Of a stretch of 64,000 nt of DNA, positions 8,417 to 17,279 are shown one piece after another (the first letter of the stretch is position 1; every line of letters starts with the position of its first letter). The position numbers and the translations under genes were made by a program. Origin of the DNA: an uncultured Dialister sp. (GTDB taxonomy: Bacteria > Bacillota > Negativicutes > Veillonellales > Dialisteraceae); NCBI GenBank assembly GCA_934216155.1, contig CAKQBK010000004.1, positions 1 through 64,000 of the forward strand. Reading direction: 5' to 3'. A model generated the notes under the pieces. That model was not told where the DNA came from. It saw only the letters and a program-made list of their open reading frames with translations, and searched no databases.

Positions 8417-8458
8417 AAAAGCGGTCAGGTGTCAACTGCGATGCCTGACCGCTTTTTA
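8417..8458 (+). terminator. Intrinsic terminator after the 42-aa gene
   Basis: GCGGTCAGG and CCTGACCGC pair around a short loop, followed by TTTTTAT. Confidence 0.88.
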
Positions 8459-8459
8459 T

Positions 8460-8730
8460 ATAGTGAGGAGTTAGGAATGAGGAGTGAAGAGTGAAGGCCG
8501 GCGAGCGCTTCGAATTACTCTTATACGGATACAATCTACTATCACCAAGTTCTTTTCTATATGCTCGCCGATTTCTGTATGCCGTTAGTAAAGAGCAGCA
8601 AGCGGTATACAGATACTACCAACAGTCTACGATTAACGACTCACTTTATAAAAAAGGGGTATTGGGGCGCTATATGAATTGTGCGCCCCTTCCACCACTC
8701 CTCACTCCTAATTCCTCACTCCTCACTATT
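8460..8730. repeat. Composite P1-P4-P1 repeat
   Basis: A P1 arm (GAGGAGTTAGGAATGAGG) leads into a P4 hairpin (GGCGAGC...GCTCGCC at about 8500-8567). A spacer follows, then a reverse P1 hairpin (GGGGCGC..GCGCCCC) and arm ending at 8730. The whole is an imperfect palindrome of ~270 bases. Confidence 0.82.
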
Positions 8731-8731
8731 T

Positions 8732-8766
8732 AAAAAGAGCCTCATCATATCGATGAGACTCTTTTC
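8732..8766 (-). terminator. Terminator of the dehydrogenase operon
   Basis: GAGCCTCATC/GATGAGACTC stem with a flanking A-tract; on the minus strand it ends the BASS-dehydrogenase unit. Confidence 0.88.
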
Positions 8767-8775
8767 ATTTATAGG

Positions 8776-9828
8776 TTATTTTAAGTTTTCCACATCCTGA
8801 ATTGCTTTGGTGAGCAGTTCTTCGGTAACCGGGTAGGGGACTTTGTTCAGATCCGGTTTTGGAAGGGCGTTCAGGACCAGTTCTTTGCAGTCTGTGAGGC
8901 CTACGTCTGCGAGGCAGTGTGGGAGGCCGGTCTTTTTGCAGAATTCGTAGAGTTTATTTCTTTCTTCCAGCTGTCCGTCCAGGGTGAGGAGAACCAGGAC
9001 GCCATAGCATACAACGGCACCGTGGAGGTGAGCTCCTTCGTGGGCTACGCCGGTGTGGGAGTTATACAGGGCGTGAGCTACGCTGGAGTTGTAATCTTCT
9101 GGTACCAGGTTGGAAATGAGGCCGGTGGAGAAGATGATGTTCTGTGCTACGTATTCGAGGGCATAGTTGACTTTCTTTTCATCGACGGCTTTCAGGGCTT
9201 CTTCGCCGTATTTCAGAAGGCCAGCAGAGCAGCCGCCTGCGAGCTGTACGCCCAGGCTTCTGCCATAGGTCAGTTCGTCGCCACGGGAGGAGAATTCTAC
9301 TTCGTACTGTTTGGAGAGTGCATCGCCGATACCGGCCCAGAGGTAATCTTTCGGTGCATGAGCGATGACGTCGGTGTCAATGAAGGTGTGGAAAGCGGGA
9401 CGGCTCACATAGTATACCTGACGGAAGGTGTGATCTGGGTAGTAGTAAGCACCTACCGCAGTGACAGGAGCGCAGTTGGAAGCCAGGGTTGGGAAGGTGA
9501 AATAAGGTTTGCCCATTTCGCCAGCGGCTTTCTTTGCGGTATCGATGGCACGGCCGCCGCCCATAGCGAAGACCATGTCCGCTTTCTGGAAGGCTTCGTT
9601 CTGTTTCAATGCTTCTGCATTTTCATAGGTGGCATCGCCGCCGTAGTAGAGGGAATCTAAGATTTCCATCTTTCCTTCCAGTGCTTTACGGAGTTTGCCT
9701 TCAGCGGCAGCACGAGATTTATGGCCGCCCACCAGGATAGCGGTTTTTCCGAAATAGTGGCATACGTCATATACGCTGTCATAAGCGTCAGTTCCGATGG
9801 TATAGCTTGGTAAGAATTGATGGTTCAT
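8776..9828 (-). CDS. GldA/HcxA-type iron- or zinc-dependent dehydrogenase
   Basis: A 350-residue group III alcohol dehydrogenase. It has the NAD-binding GGG (AMGGGRAIDTAKK) and metal ligands in GIGDALSKQYE, SVAHALYNSH and AHLHGAVVCYG. The closest well-known relatives are glycerol dehydrogenase GldA and hydroxycarboxylate dehydrogenase HcxA (YbdH), which interconverts 2-oxo and 2-hydroxy acids such as 2-oxobutyrate. I lean to the hydroxycarboxylate type from context: it follows a BASS carrier and no glycerol genes are near. GAAGGAA precedes the ATG. The carrier stop is 100 bases upstream with a P6 palindrome between, so both are probably read from the T-box promoter near 11450. Confidence 0.8.
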   Translation of the reverse strand: MNHQFLPSYTIGTDAYDSVYDVCHYFGKTAILVGGHKSRAAAEGKLRKALEGKMEILDSLYYGGDATYENAEALKQNEAFQKADMVFAMGGGRAIDTAKKAAGEMGKPYFTFPTLASNCAPVTAVGAYYYPDHTFRQVYYVSRPAFHTFIDTDVIAHAPKDYLWAGIGDALSKQYEVEFSSRGDELTYGRSLGVQLAGGCSAGLLKYGEEALKAVDEKKVNYALEYVAQNIIFSTGLISNLVPEDYNSSVAHALYNSHTGVAHEGAHLHGAVVCYGVLVLLTLDGQLEERNKLYEFCKKTGLPHCLADVGLTDCKELVLNALPKPDLNKVPYPVTEELLTKAIQDVENLK

Positions 9829-9849
9829 AGTAAGATTCCTTCTTTCGTA

Positions 9850-9925
9850 AATAAATGGTGACTAGTGACTTGTAGACTGGTGACTGGATATATTTTCTAG
9901 TCACTAGTCACCAGTCACTGGCTAC
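9850..9925. repeat. P6 palindrome between carrier and dehydrogenase
   Basis: Mirrored GTGACTAGTGACT / AGTCACTAGTCACC words. It could act as a processing or partial termination hairpin within the operon. Confidence 0.75.
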
Positions 9926-9929
9926 TAAA

Positions 9930-10934
9930 TTAGTTTGCTGCTACTGTGTTGACAACAGTTTCTTCTTCGAGTGCTTCTTCTTCGCCATATTTCGGGTTCA
10001 GGTAGTTGACACATGCCCAAGCGAGGACGGCACCGGAGATGGTGAACCAAGCGGAGAAGATCGCGCCAGGTACGACAGCGGCTGGCATGGAAGCGAAGTG
10101 AACTTTGGCGAGGCCAGTAGCGAGACCGGAGTTCTGCATGCCTACTTCCACAGACAGGGTAACTGCTTTTTTCCAGGAGAGGCCGCAGAGTTTTGCTACA
10201 CCGAGGCCGAGAACATAACCGAGAGCATTGAAGAGAACCACTACAGCGAGGATGACACCCAGGTTATCCATGAGTGCTTTGTGGGAAGCACCGACAACGC
10301 CGGCGATGATGAGGCAGATGGTGACAGAAGAAACAGCAGGGGTGTAGTCAGTAGCGACAGCAGCCAGTTTCGGCATGAAATATTTCAGAGCCAGGCCCAT
10401 GCAAACTGGGAGGATGACGATCTGCAGGATGGAAAGGAACATACCCACTGGGTCAAAGTTGATTTCTTTACCGATGAGCATGAAAGTCAGCGCCGGAGTG
10501 AGCAGTGGGGAAAGGAGAGTGGAAACGGAAGTCATGGTGACGGAGTAAGCCAGATCGCCTTTGCTCATGTAGGTGATGACGTTACTGGTGGTACCGCCAG
10601 GGCAAGCACCGAGAAGAACCAGACCAGCGGTCAGACCCGGGTCAAGCTGGAAAAGCATAGCCAGACCGAATGCCAGGCATGGCATGATGGTGTACTGGGC
10701 CAGAGCGCCCAGAAATACATCTCTAGGACGGCGGAAGATGACCAGGAAATCTTTCCAGTTCAGTGTGGTTCCCATACCAAACATGATAACACCAAGAAGG
10801 ACAGAAAGGACAGATACACCTTGTACTTTTCCAAGAATCCAGAGCCAGCTGGTGGGGGTCACCAGACCTAAGACAAGAAAGACAACGGCAAGAACGCCGA
10901 AATATTTAGCAGCTAAGTTACAAAGTTTTTTCAT
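9930..10934 (-). CDS. BASS-family (bile acid:sodium symporter-like) carrier
   Basis: A 334-residue polytopic membrane protein with about nine to ten segments, in the bile acid:sodium symporter superfamily. Visible family features are MFGMGTTLNWKDF early and the central GACPGGTTSNVITYMSKGD, which matches the sodium/substrate site of the fold. In bacteria, members carry organic acids such as pantoate or 2-keto acids rather than bile acids. AAAGGAAAT precedes the ATG. The leader is a T-box, so expression answers to an uncharged tRNA, and the dehydrogenase follows in the same unit. This context favours an amino-acid-related keto or hydroxy acid as substrate (inference). Confidence 0.88.
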   Translation of the reverse strand: MKKLCNLAAKYFGVLAVVFLVLGLVTPTSWLWILGKVQGVSVLSVLLGVIMFGMGTTLNWKDFLVIFRRPRDVFLGALAQYTIMPCLAFGLAMLFQLDPGLTAGLVLLGACPGGTTSNVITYMSKGDLAYSVTMTSVSTLLSPLLTPALTFMLIGKEINFDPVGMFLSILQIVILPVCMGLALKYFMPKLAAVATDYTPAVSSVTICLIIAGVVGASHKALMDNLGVILAVVVLFNALGYVLGLGVAKLCGLSWKKAVTLSVEVGMQNSGLATGLAKVHFASMPAAVVPGAIFSAWFTISGAVLAWACVNYLNPKYGEEEALEEETVVNTVAAN

Positions 10935-10969
10935 AATTATATTTCCTTTCAGAACAATTAGGGTGAATG

Positions 10970-11030
10970 TTGGTGACTCGTGACTGGGAGTGTGTTTTCC
11001 TAGTCACCAGTCACGAGTCCACTAGTCACC
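10970..11030. repeat. P6 palindrome in the carrier leader
   Basis: GTGACTCGTGACTGGGAG mirrored by CTAGTCACCAGTCACGAG, between the T-box terminator and the carrier gene. Confidence 0.75.
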
Positions 11031-11159
11031 ATAGCTATTTCATTTCGCTTTTAGTGATGCATTAGTGGTTTGTCGTATTTCTGATAATATCACTTTCCAT
11101 AAAGAATCCCTTCTTTCTTTTAACTGACGGTAGAGCAGGGACTTTATGATTTTCAGGTA

Positions 11160-11436
11160 ATAAAAAAATCCGTCCCTCATACGAGGGACGGATACAATTC
11201 CGCGTTACCACCCTGGTTCCTGAAAGGTTACCCATTTCAGACACTCTACAACGTACCAACATACGCGTTTCTTATAACGTAGAAATCACGTCGACGCTTA
11301 ATATGATTCAGCATCGCACCTCAGGGATGATTTTCATTTTTTCTGTCCTGCCGAATTGCACCAACCTTCGGCTCTCTGAGAAGACGAGGAGAAAAATTAC
11401 TCTTTCCCTTCAAAGGATTTGTTTCTTGTGAAGATG
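11160..11436 (-). promoter_or_regulatory. T-box riboswitch leader (probably isoleucine) of the BASS operon
   Basis: Minus-strand leader. The antiterminator bulge motif AGGGTGGTAACGCG lies at 11201-11218, followed by a terminator (CCGTCCCT/AGGGACGG, 11168-11193, then a T-run). Stem I shows the distal GGTTGGTG loop within CCGAAGG...CGGC. The 3' side of the specifier loop reads GAAAATCATCCC, which I interpret as specifier ATC (Ile). The UGGU bulge fits an A discriminator base. Uncharged tRNA would stabilise antitermination and switch on the carrier-dehydrogenase operon. T-box identity is firm; the codon call is tentative. Confidence 0.88.
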
Positions 11437-11442
11437 TACATG

Positions 11443-11472
11443 ATTATAACGGAAAGATGTTATATCTGTCAA
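11443..11472 (-). promoter_or_regulatory. Sigma-A promoter of the T-box leader
   Basis: -35 TTGACA (11467-11472) and -10 TATAAT (11443-11448) on the minus strand, 18-base spacer; transcription would start near 11436. Confidence 0.85.
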
Positions 11473-11479
11473 TAGTTTC

Positions 11480-12215
11480 AATGATATAAAAAATGCATAC
11501 GACTTCTATTTAGTAATGTGGATAGTGCATACATGGGCAATGCTGTTAAGTTAAGGATTTGCGTTAGTAGATATGATTCCGCTAGTAGTGACAGGTTGCT
11601 CAAGTTTCTAAGGGTTCTCAGGTTGCTCAGGTTCCCCGAATGTGCCGATAGACGCTAGCGTCATTAGCTTATTCGAGAAACGTGAGAGACCTTAGTATCC
11701 TAAGAAACCTTAGCAACCTTTGCATCCATGGGGTGTTATGGATAAAAAGCAGTGAGAAGTTAGAAGTGAGGAGTGAGAAGTGGTGGTGGCGGCGCACATA
11801 ATTTGGAAGCGCCGCATTATAATGTTGGTGACTGGTGACTGATGACTGCAATGCTATTAAGTTAAGCGAGATATGGGATGATTCCGTTCTGGGAAAAGGT
11901 TCTGAGGGTACTAAAGGTTCTAAGGGTTCTAAGGGGCCTTGAATGAGATGATACCGCCATCGTTTATCAGCTCATTTGAGGAACGTGAGAACCCTTTGTA
12001 CCCTTAGAAACTTCAGAACCTTATGCTCACTAGTCCTCCAGATCGCAAGCGAGCCTGCCTCTTCCTGAGGAAGAGGCTTCTTGATGTTTTGTGACAATGA
12101 TGTGACTGATGAAACATGGTGATAATTGGGTTTTGCGTTAAGGAATCGACAGAACAACATTATAGCTAGAGATGCAATCTTATTTCCTAGTCACCAGTCA
12201 CGAGTCACCAGTCCA
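11480..12215. repeat. Gene-free region with P3, P1, P6 and P7 repeats
   Basis: P3 elements at 11583-11727 and 11890-12030 have mirrored arms (GGTTGCTCAAGTTTCTAAGG type) around a core GACGCTAGCGTC or similar. A P1 half-element lies at 11748-11815, P6 pieces at 11824-11850 and 12178-12213, and a P7 fragment at about 12035-12085. No gene or RNA gene is seen. Confidence 0.78.
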
Positions 12216-12221
12216 TCCGAA

Positions 12222-12296
12222 ATAAAAAAGAACCAGACAACTTGGGTGATCATGGACTTGGATAAAGGGAGTTTGTCCAGCTGTCTGGTTCTATAT
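12222..12296 (-). ncRNA. Possible small RNA or orphan attenuator hairpin
   Basis: A ten-base stem (GAACCAGACA / TGTCTGGTTC) encloses ~45 bases with an inner GGAC/GTCC stem. On the minus strand it is followed by TTTTTTATTT, as in a terminator. A TATACT box lies just upstream on that strand, but no good -35 is present. It differs from the repeat families around it. No downstream gene on this strand is closer than the T-box, so it may end a small transcript. Confidence 0.35.
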
Positions 12297-12374
12297 ATAG
12301 TATAGTCATCACCTAGGACAGTCTTTGTCCTTGGTAAAAAATATTTTTTATATTTTTAAAAGTTGTAGGTGATA

Positions 12375-12900
12375 GATTACTTAGGTTGCTCAAGGTTCTA
12401 AGGGTTCTCAGGGTTCTAAGGGGCCTCATATGAGACGAGGAACGCTGGTGGTATCATTGGCGTTCTGATTTTGCTAATATGATGTGATTCTTTAAGCCCT
12501 TACCGCTGGTATTGTTAAGATTTCTCCACTCCTCGAAACAATGTGTTTCAGTACTTTCCTATCATATAGCACAAATACGACCGGGCGAAATGACAAATAT
12601 GGGTAGAGGCACGTTTGGCGAACCTTCAGAACCCTCAGAACCCTTAGAACCCTTAGAACCTTGAGAATCTTGAAAAACCTCATAATAAACCGCTTGGAGC
12701 AGGTATCACCGGGGACGCTTGTTATGTTCATAGCGAAGTATACCGATAGTGCAGCCCATCTTCGCTTCGCTCGAAATGGCGTCTCACTATATCCCTGCGT
12801 CGCTTTGCTTCTAGTGATATAGTTCGCTTGCGCACCTCAGCCTTCGGCAGCTCCCCCGACAGGGGAGCCAAGACGCTAGAGGTGATTTCGCTAGTCCCCC
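12375..12900. repeat. P3/P5 nested element and P7 palindrome
   Basis: A P3 left arm (about 12378-12422) and right arm (12620-12670) enclose P5 sequence (TTTCTCCACTC, then CACAAATACGACCGGGCGAAATGAC). Bases 12740-12900 carry GCTTCGCTCGAAATGG and P7 CTCCCCCGACAGGGGAG. No gene is seen. Confidence 0.75.
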
Positions 12901-12947
12901 CCTAATCCCTAGCTACCAGTCACGAGTCCCCAGTCACCAACAATCCC

Positions 12948-12976
12948 TTGCACCAATCTTATATAAAGTATAAAAT
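12948..12976 (+). promoter_or_regulatory. Promoter of the first NSS transporter
   Basis: TTGCAC (12948-12953), 17-base spacer, TAAAAT (12971-12976); the ATG follows 30 bases later. Confidence 0.65.
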
Positions 12977-13005
12977 AGAAGCAGTTTGTATTTAGGAGGA
13001 TGACG

Positions 13006-14361
13006 ATGAAAGAACGTGACAATTTCAAGTCTCGCCTGGGTTTTCTATTAGTCAGTGCGGGCTGTGCTATCGGCATCGGGAATGTATGGAAATTTCCTTA
13101 TGTGACCGGTGAATATGGTGGCGCTATTTTTGTTTTATTCTATTTGGCGTTCTTGGTTTTGATGGGGATTCCTGTCATGACTATGGAATTGGCTGTAGGG
13201 CGTGGGAGCCGGAAGAGTGCTGTGCAGGGGTACCAGGCGTTGGAGAAGTCCGGCAGCAAGTGGCATATCCATGGGTGGTTTTGCGTTTTGGGTTGCTATC
13301 TGCTGATGATGTATTACACCACTGTATCCGGCTGGATGCTTGCTTATTTCTGGAAATTTGTCAATGGTACTTTTGCCACTACAACCACCGAAGGAGTGGG
13401 CAAAGTCTTCGGTGCCATGCTGGGAAGTCCTATGGAAATGGGAATTTTCATGGCCATCACTGTGTTTGTGGGATTCGGTGTCTGCGGATTTGGGCTCCAC
13501 AACGGGGTGGAACGGATCACGAAGTTTATGATGCTTTGCCTGTTGGCTCTCATTGTGGTGTTGGCCGTGCACAGTGTGTTCCTGGAAGGGGGCGCACCGG
13601 GGCTGGAATTTTACTTGCTTCCTGACTGGAATCGTGCGGTGGAAGCCGGAATTGGCAATGTGGCTTCTGCAGCCATGAATCAGGCTTTCTTTACCTTGTC
13701 TTTGGGCATTGCAGCCATTGAAATTTTTGGGAGCTACATGTCCGATGATTTCACTTTGACAGGAGAAGCGGTCCGTATCGCTTGCCTGGATACCTTTGTA
13801 GCCATTCTTTCAGGGCTCATTATTTTCCCTGCTTGCTTTGCTTATAGCGTGCAGCCGGACCAGGGACCGTCTTTGATTTTCATTACTTTGCCAAAGATTT
13901 TCATCAATATGCCTATGGGCCAGCTTTGGGGTGCCCTGTTCTTTGTGTTCATGACCTTTGCTAGTTTCTCTACGGTGACTGCCGTATTTGAAAATCTCAT
14001 TGCCAGCAGCATGGATAACTTCGGCTGGGAACGGAAGAAAGCGGTGATCATCAATCTGCTGATTGTGTTCTTCTTCTCCATTCCTTGCGTCTTGGGCTAT
14101 AACGTGCTTAGTGATGTTCATTTCATTGGTGCCAGAGACGTACTGGATAGCGAAGATTTCTTAGTCAGCAATATCCTTCTTCCCGGCGGTTCTCTGATTT
14201 ATCTTCTCTTCTGCGTCACCAAGTGGGGCTGGGGCTTTGATAAATACATCGCTGAGGTGAATAAAGGACAGGGGCTGAAAATGCCGCTGTGGATTAAACC
14301 CTATTTCCAGTACGTCCTGCCAGTGCTGATTCTGGTGATTCTAATTCGGGGACTGATGTAA
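13006..14361 (+). CDS. NSS (SNF) family sodium-dependent transporter 1
   Basis: A 451-residue neurotransmitter:sodium symporter homologue with about 11-12 membrane segments. The N-terminal RLGFLLVSAGCAIGIGNVWKFPY is the family's TM1 signature, which binds sodium and the amino-acid substrate. Members of this LeuT-like group import amino acids such as tryptophan, tyrosine or leucine; which one is used here is not readable. I start at 13006 because AGGAGG (12994-12999) abuts the ATG at 13000 but sits six bases before 13006. A close paralogue follows at 14639. Confidence 0.92.
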   Translation: MKERDNFKSRLGFLLVSAGCAIGIGNVWKFPYVTGEYGGAIFVLFYLAFLVLMGIPVMTMELAVGRGSRKSAVQGYQALEKSGSKWHIHGWFCVLGCYLLMMYYTTVSGWMLAYFWKFVNGTFATTTTEGVGKVFGAMLGSPMEMGIFMAITVFVGFGVCGFGLHNGVERITKFMMLCLLALIVVLAVHSVFLEGGAPGLEFYLLPDWNRAVEAGIGNVASAAMNQAFFTLSLGIAAIEIFGSYMSDDFTLTGEAVRIACLDTFVAILSGLIIFPACFAYSVQPDQGPSLIFITLPKIFINMPMGQLWGALFFVFMTFASFSTVTAVFENLIASSMDNFGWERKKAVIINLLIVFFFSIPCVLGYNVLSDVHFIGARDVLDSEDFLVSNILLPGGSLIYLLFCVTKWGWGFDKYIAEVNKGQGLKMPLWIKPYFQYVLPVLILVILIRGLM

Positions 14362-14364
14362 GGG

Positions 14365-14620
14365 CAATTAGGAATGAGGAATTAGGAATGAGGAATGGCG
14401 GTAGCGGCGCACAACTTATAAAGTGCCGCAGATTTATATTTTAGGCGACTAGTGACTGGGACTAGTAATATTCGCTCATAGCGAATGGTGCTTACCGATA
14501 GGAGCGGGCATCACCGAGGGCCTTGTCGCACATGGTATTTCATACCGCTGGAGCTGCCCCTTTTGGTAGCCAAGGCTACCACCTTTCCCCCGAAGGGGGC
14601 ACTACATAAGGTGTAAACTT
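14365..14620. repeat. P1 element and P7 fragment between the NSS genes
   Basis: P1 at 14366-14435 (AGGAATGAGGAATTAGG arm, GCGGCGC..GTGCCGC hairpin). A P7-like palindrome at 14550-14608 (GGTAGCCAAGGCTACC, CCCCCGAAGGGGG). Confidence 0.78.
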
Positions 14621-14638
14621 TTATAGGAGAAAAGTAGA

Positions 14639-15991
14639 ATGGAAGCAAGAGATAGTTTCAAATCCCGGTTGGGATTTATTTTGGTCAGTGCCGGCTGTGC
14701 CATTGGTATCGGCAATGTGTGGCGTTTTCCTTTTATTACAGGGGAATACGGCGGGGCTGTATTTGTCCTCTTTTACTTGGCCTTTTTGGTGCTATTAGGG
14801 ATTCCGGTAGTCACTATGGAGCTGGCGGTGGGCCGTGCCAGTCATAAGAGTGTGAAAACCGGATTTCAGAAATTGGAACCGAAGGGAACCTATTGGCACC
14901 TCCATGGATGGATTGCCCTCATTGGCAGTTTTATTCTGATGATTTATTACACCACCATTTCTGGATGGATGGTCGATTATTTTGTGCGGTTTATTGATGG
15001 TTCTTTCAATGGCATGGATGCCAAAGCGGTGGCAGATACGTTTGGAAATATGCTGAAAGATCCTTATGAATTGCTTTTCTACATGGGGCTTAATGTACTG
15101 ATCGGGTTCGGCGTTTGTGCCGGTGGGGTGGCCAAGAGTTTGGAAAAGGTCACCAAGGTAATGATGCTGGGCCTTTTGGGCCTCATTATGATTCTGGTGG
15201 TGAATAGCTTATTCCTCCCGGGTGCAGAAAAAGGGCTGGAATTTTACCTGCTTCCTGACTGGGGCCGCGCGATAGATGCAGGCATTGGTAATGTGGCTTC
15301 TGCGGCCATGTTCCAGGCTTTCTTTACGCTGTCTGTGGGACAGGGCTCTATGGAAATCTTTGCCAGCTATATGGGAAAGGAAAATTCTTTGACCGATGAA
15401 GCGATTCGCATCACTGCGCTGGATACCTTCGTGGCTCTCATGGCGGGCATGATTATTTTCCCGGCTTGCTTTGCTTTCGGTGTGGCACCTTCTGAAGGTC
15501 CATCTTTGATATTTGTCACACTGCCCAATATTTTCATCAATATGACCATGGGCCAGCTGTGGGGCGGCTTGTTCTTCCTGTTCATGACGTTCGCCAGCTT
15601 CTCTACGGTTACGGCAGTTTTTGAAAGTCTGATCGGGAATTGCATGGATAACTTCGGCTGGAGCCGTAAGAAATCGGTACTTACCCTTTTGCCATTGGTG
15701 TTCTTTGGTAGTATCCCCTGCGTGCTGGGCTTTAATGTATGGAGTGATGTGCAACTTCTCGGAAAAGGCATCCTGGACTGCGAAGACTTCATCGTCAGCT
15801 CCCTGGTCCTGCCTGGCGGTTCTCTCCTCTTTGTTCTCTTCTGCACCACCAAATATGGGTGGGGATTTGATAACTATCTGAAAGAAGTCAATATCGGGGA
15901 AGGTATCAAACTGCCTTGCTGGATTCGCCCCTATTTCAAATACGTTCTGCCAGTGATGATCTTTGGGATTTTGGTTCGCGGATTGATATAA
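14639..15991 (+). CDS. NSS (SNF) family sodium-dependent transporter 2
   Basis: A 450-residue paralogue of the preceding gene with the same TM1 signature (LGFILVSAGCAIGIGNVWRFPF) and the same order of segments throughout, including SFSTVTAVFE and DNFGW. It should import an amino acid with sodium. AGGAGAAAAGTAGA precedes the ATG. The pair most likely arose by tandem duplication. Divergence in the loops (for example residues 115-145) suggests they may differ in substrate or expression. A 277-base gap with P1 and P7 palindromes separates them, so they may be transcribed separately. Confidence 0.92.
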   Translation: MEARDSFKSRLGFILVSAGCAIGIGNVWRFPFITGEYGGAVFVLFYLAFLVLLGIPVVTMELAVGRASHKSVKTGFQKLEPKGTYWHLHGWIALIGSFILMIYYTTISGWMVDYFVRFIDGSFNGMDAKAVADTFGNMLKDPYELLFYMGLNVLIGFGVCAGGVAKSLEKVTKVMMLGLLGLIMILVVNSLFLPGAEKGLEFYLLPDWGRAIDAGIGNVASAAMFQAFFTLSVGQGSMEIFASYMGKENSLTDEAIRITALDTFVALMAGMIIFPACFAFGVAPSEGPSLIFVTLPNIFINMTMGQLWGGLFFLFMTFASFSTVTAVFESLIGNCMDNFGWSRKKSVLTLLPLVFFGSIPCVLGFNVWSDVQLLGKGILDCEDFIVSSLVLPGGSLLFVLFCTTKYGWGFDNYLKEVNIGEGIKLPCWIRPYFKYVLPVMIFGILVRGLI

Positions 15992-15992
15992 A

Positions 15993-16455
15993 GGCAGTTA
16001 GAAGTTAGAAGTGAGAAGTGAGAAGTGAGAAATGGTGGTGGCGGCGCACAATTCATATAGCGCCGCGGAATATATATTTGGTGACTGGTGGGGATTAGTA
16101 GCTAGGCTCTAGGAATTAGGAAATAGTGAGGAGTGAGGAATTAGGAGTGAGGAGTGGTGGAAGGGGCGCATCAAATTATAGGGCGCCCAAATCCCTCTTT
16201 TTATTTTTATTTCAAACTTCCCACCTATAAAATAGAGACTCTGTCTGATACTATCCCTGGTATGAAATATAGCTGTAACAAATAAAAATACCGCTACCAG
16301 CGGGTTACAAGAGGTTTGCATAACCTTTTATAACCTAGCTGATAGCGGTATTTTTATTTGTTACATTATCGAAGTCAGTAGGATTATAACCCTTTGCCTA
16401 TCCGTTTACATGCCAAATGACACAAACGGAATCATCAGGATTATAACCTTCATCG
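15993..16455. repeat. Two P1 elements and one P2 palindrome
   Basis: P1 at 15993-16070 (GAAGTTAGAAGTGAGAAG arms, GCGGCGC..GCGCCGC) and 16122-16205 (GGGGCGC..GGCGCCC). P2 at 16265-16450 has mirrored ATACCGCTACCAGCGGG / AGCTGATAGCGGTAT arms. It lies between the convergent NSS and ABC operons. Confidence 0.8.
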
Positions 16456-16466
16456 AAGATGACGCC

Positions 16467-17279
16467 TTAGTTAAACAGCTCATCTGGCAGAACCTTATTC
16501 TTCCCTTCTTCAATGGTGAAAACCGATGCCATAAGTTTCTTGGAGTATGGATCTTTGGCTTCACGAAGGTCATGAATCTTTTCTACCACTTTGCCATGCT
16601 GCATGACAACGATGTTGTCGCAGAACATATTGGCCAGTGCTAAGTCGTGGCAAATGAACATATAAGCCACATGGGTTTCTCTCTGCAGCTTATCCAACAA
16701 TTCCAGGATGGTTTTCTGTACCGATACATCGAGGGCGGAAGTGGCTTCATCGCAGACGATGATTTCTGGTTCGAGAACCAGAGCACGAGCGATAGCGATA
16801 CGCTGACGCTGACCACCGGACATGTTGTTTGGATATCTGTCAGAGAAATCTTCCGGAAGGTCAACCAGGCGGAGCATTTCTTTGGCTTTCGCATCCATTT
16901 CACTGTTCTGAATCAGTCCGAAGTTTTTCAGTGGTTCGCAGATGATTTCACGGACACGCTGTTTCGGGTTGAATGCAGTGGATGGGTCCTGGAAGACCAT
17001 CTGGATGGATTTTCTATGCTGACGGAGTTCTTCCCCTTTGAGGTTTGTAATGTCTTTGCCGTGGAAAATGATTTTCCCGCTGGTCATAGAGTAGAGGCGG
17101 GTCAGCATTTTGGCCAGGGTAGATTTACCGGAGCCGGATTCGCCGACGATACCTACGGTTTCGCCTTTGTGAATTTCTACAGTGACGTTATCGGCTGCTA
17201 CCAATTTCTTGCCTTCGCCAAGGTCAAATACTTTGCAGATATTTTCCATACGAAGGATTTCTTCACCGTAATTTTTCAT
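16467..17279 (-). CDS. Peptide/nickel ABC transporter ATP-binding protein (DppF/NikE type)
   Basis: A 270-residue ABC ATPase with Walker A GESGSGKST, signature MSGGQRQR and Walker B IIVCDEATSALD. It is the last gene of the five-gene operon permease-permease-receptor-ATPase-ATPase and pairs with the 17279-18061 protein to power import. Its start shares a base with the upstream stop (TAATG), so translation is coupled. The family serves oligopeptides, dipeptides or nickel. Confidence 0.9.
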   Translation of the reverse strand: MKNYGEEILRMENICKVFDLGEGKKLVAADNVTVEIHKGETVGIVGESGSGKSTLAKMLTRLYSMTSGKIIFHGKDITNLKGEELRQHRKSIQMVFQDPSTAFNPKQRVREIICEPLKNFGLIQNSEMDAKAKEMLRLVDLPEDFSDRYPNNMSGGQRQRIAIARALVLEPEIIVCDEATSALDVSVQKTILELLDKLQRETHVAYMFICHDLALANMFCDNIVVMQHGKVVEKIHDLREAKDPYSKKLMASVFTIEEGKNKVLPDELFN

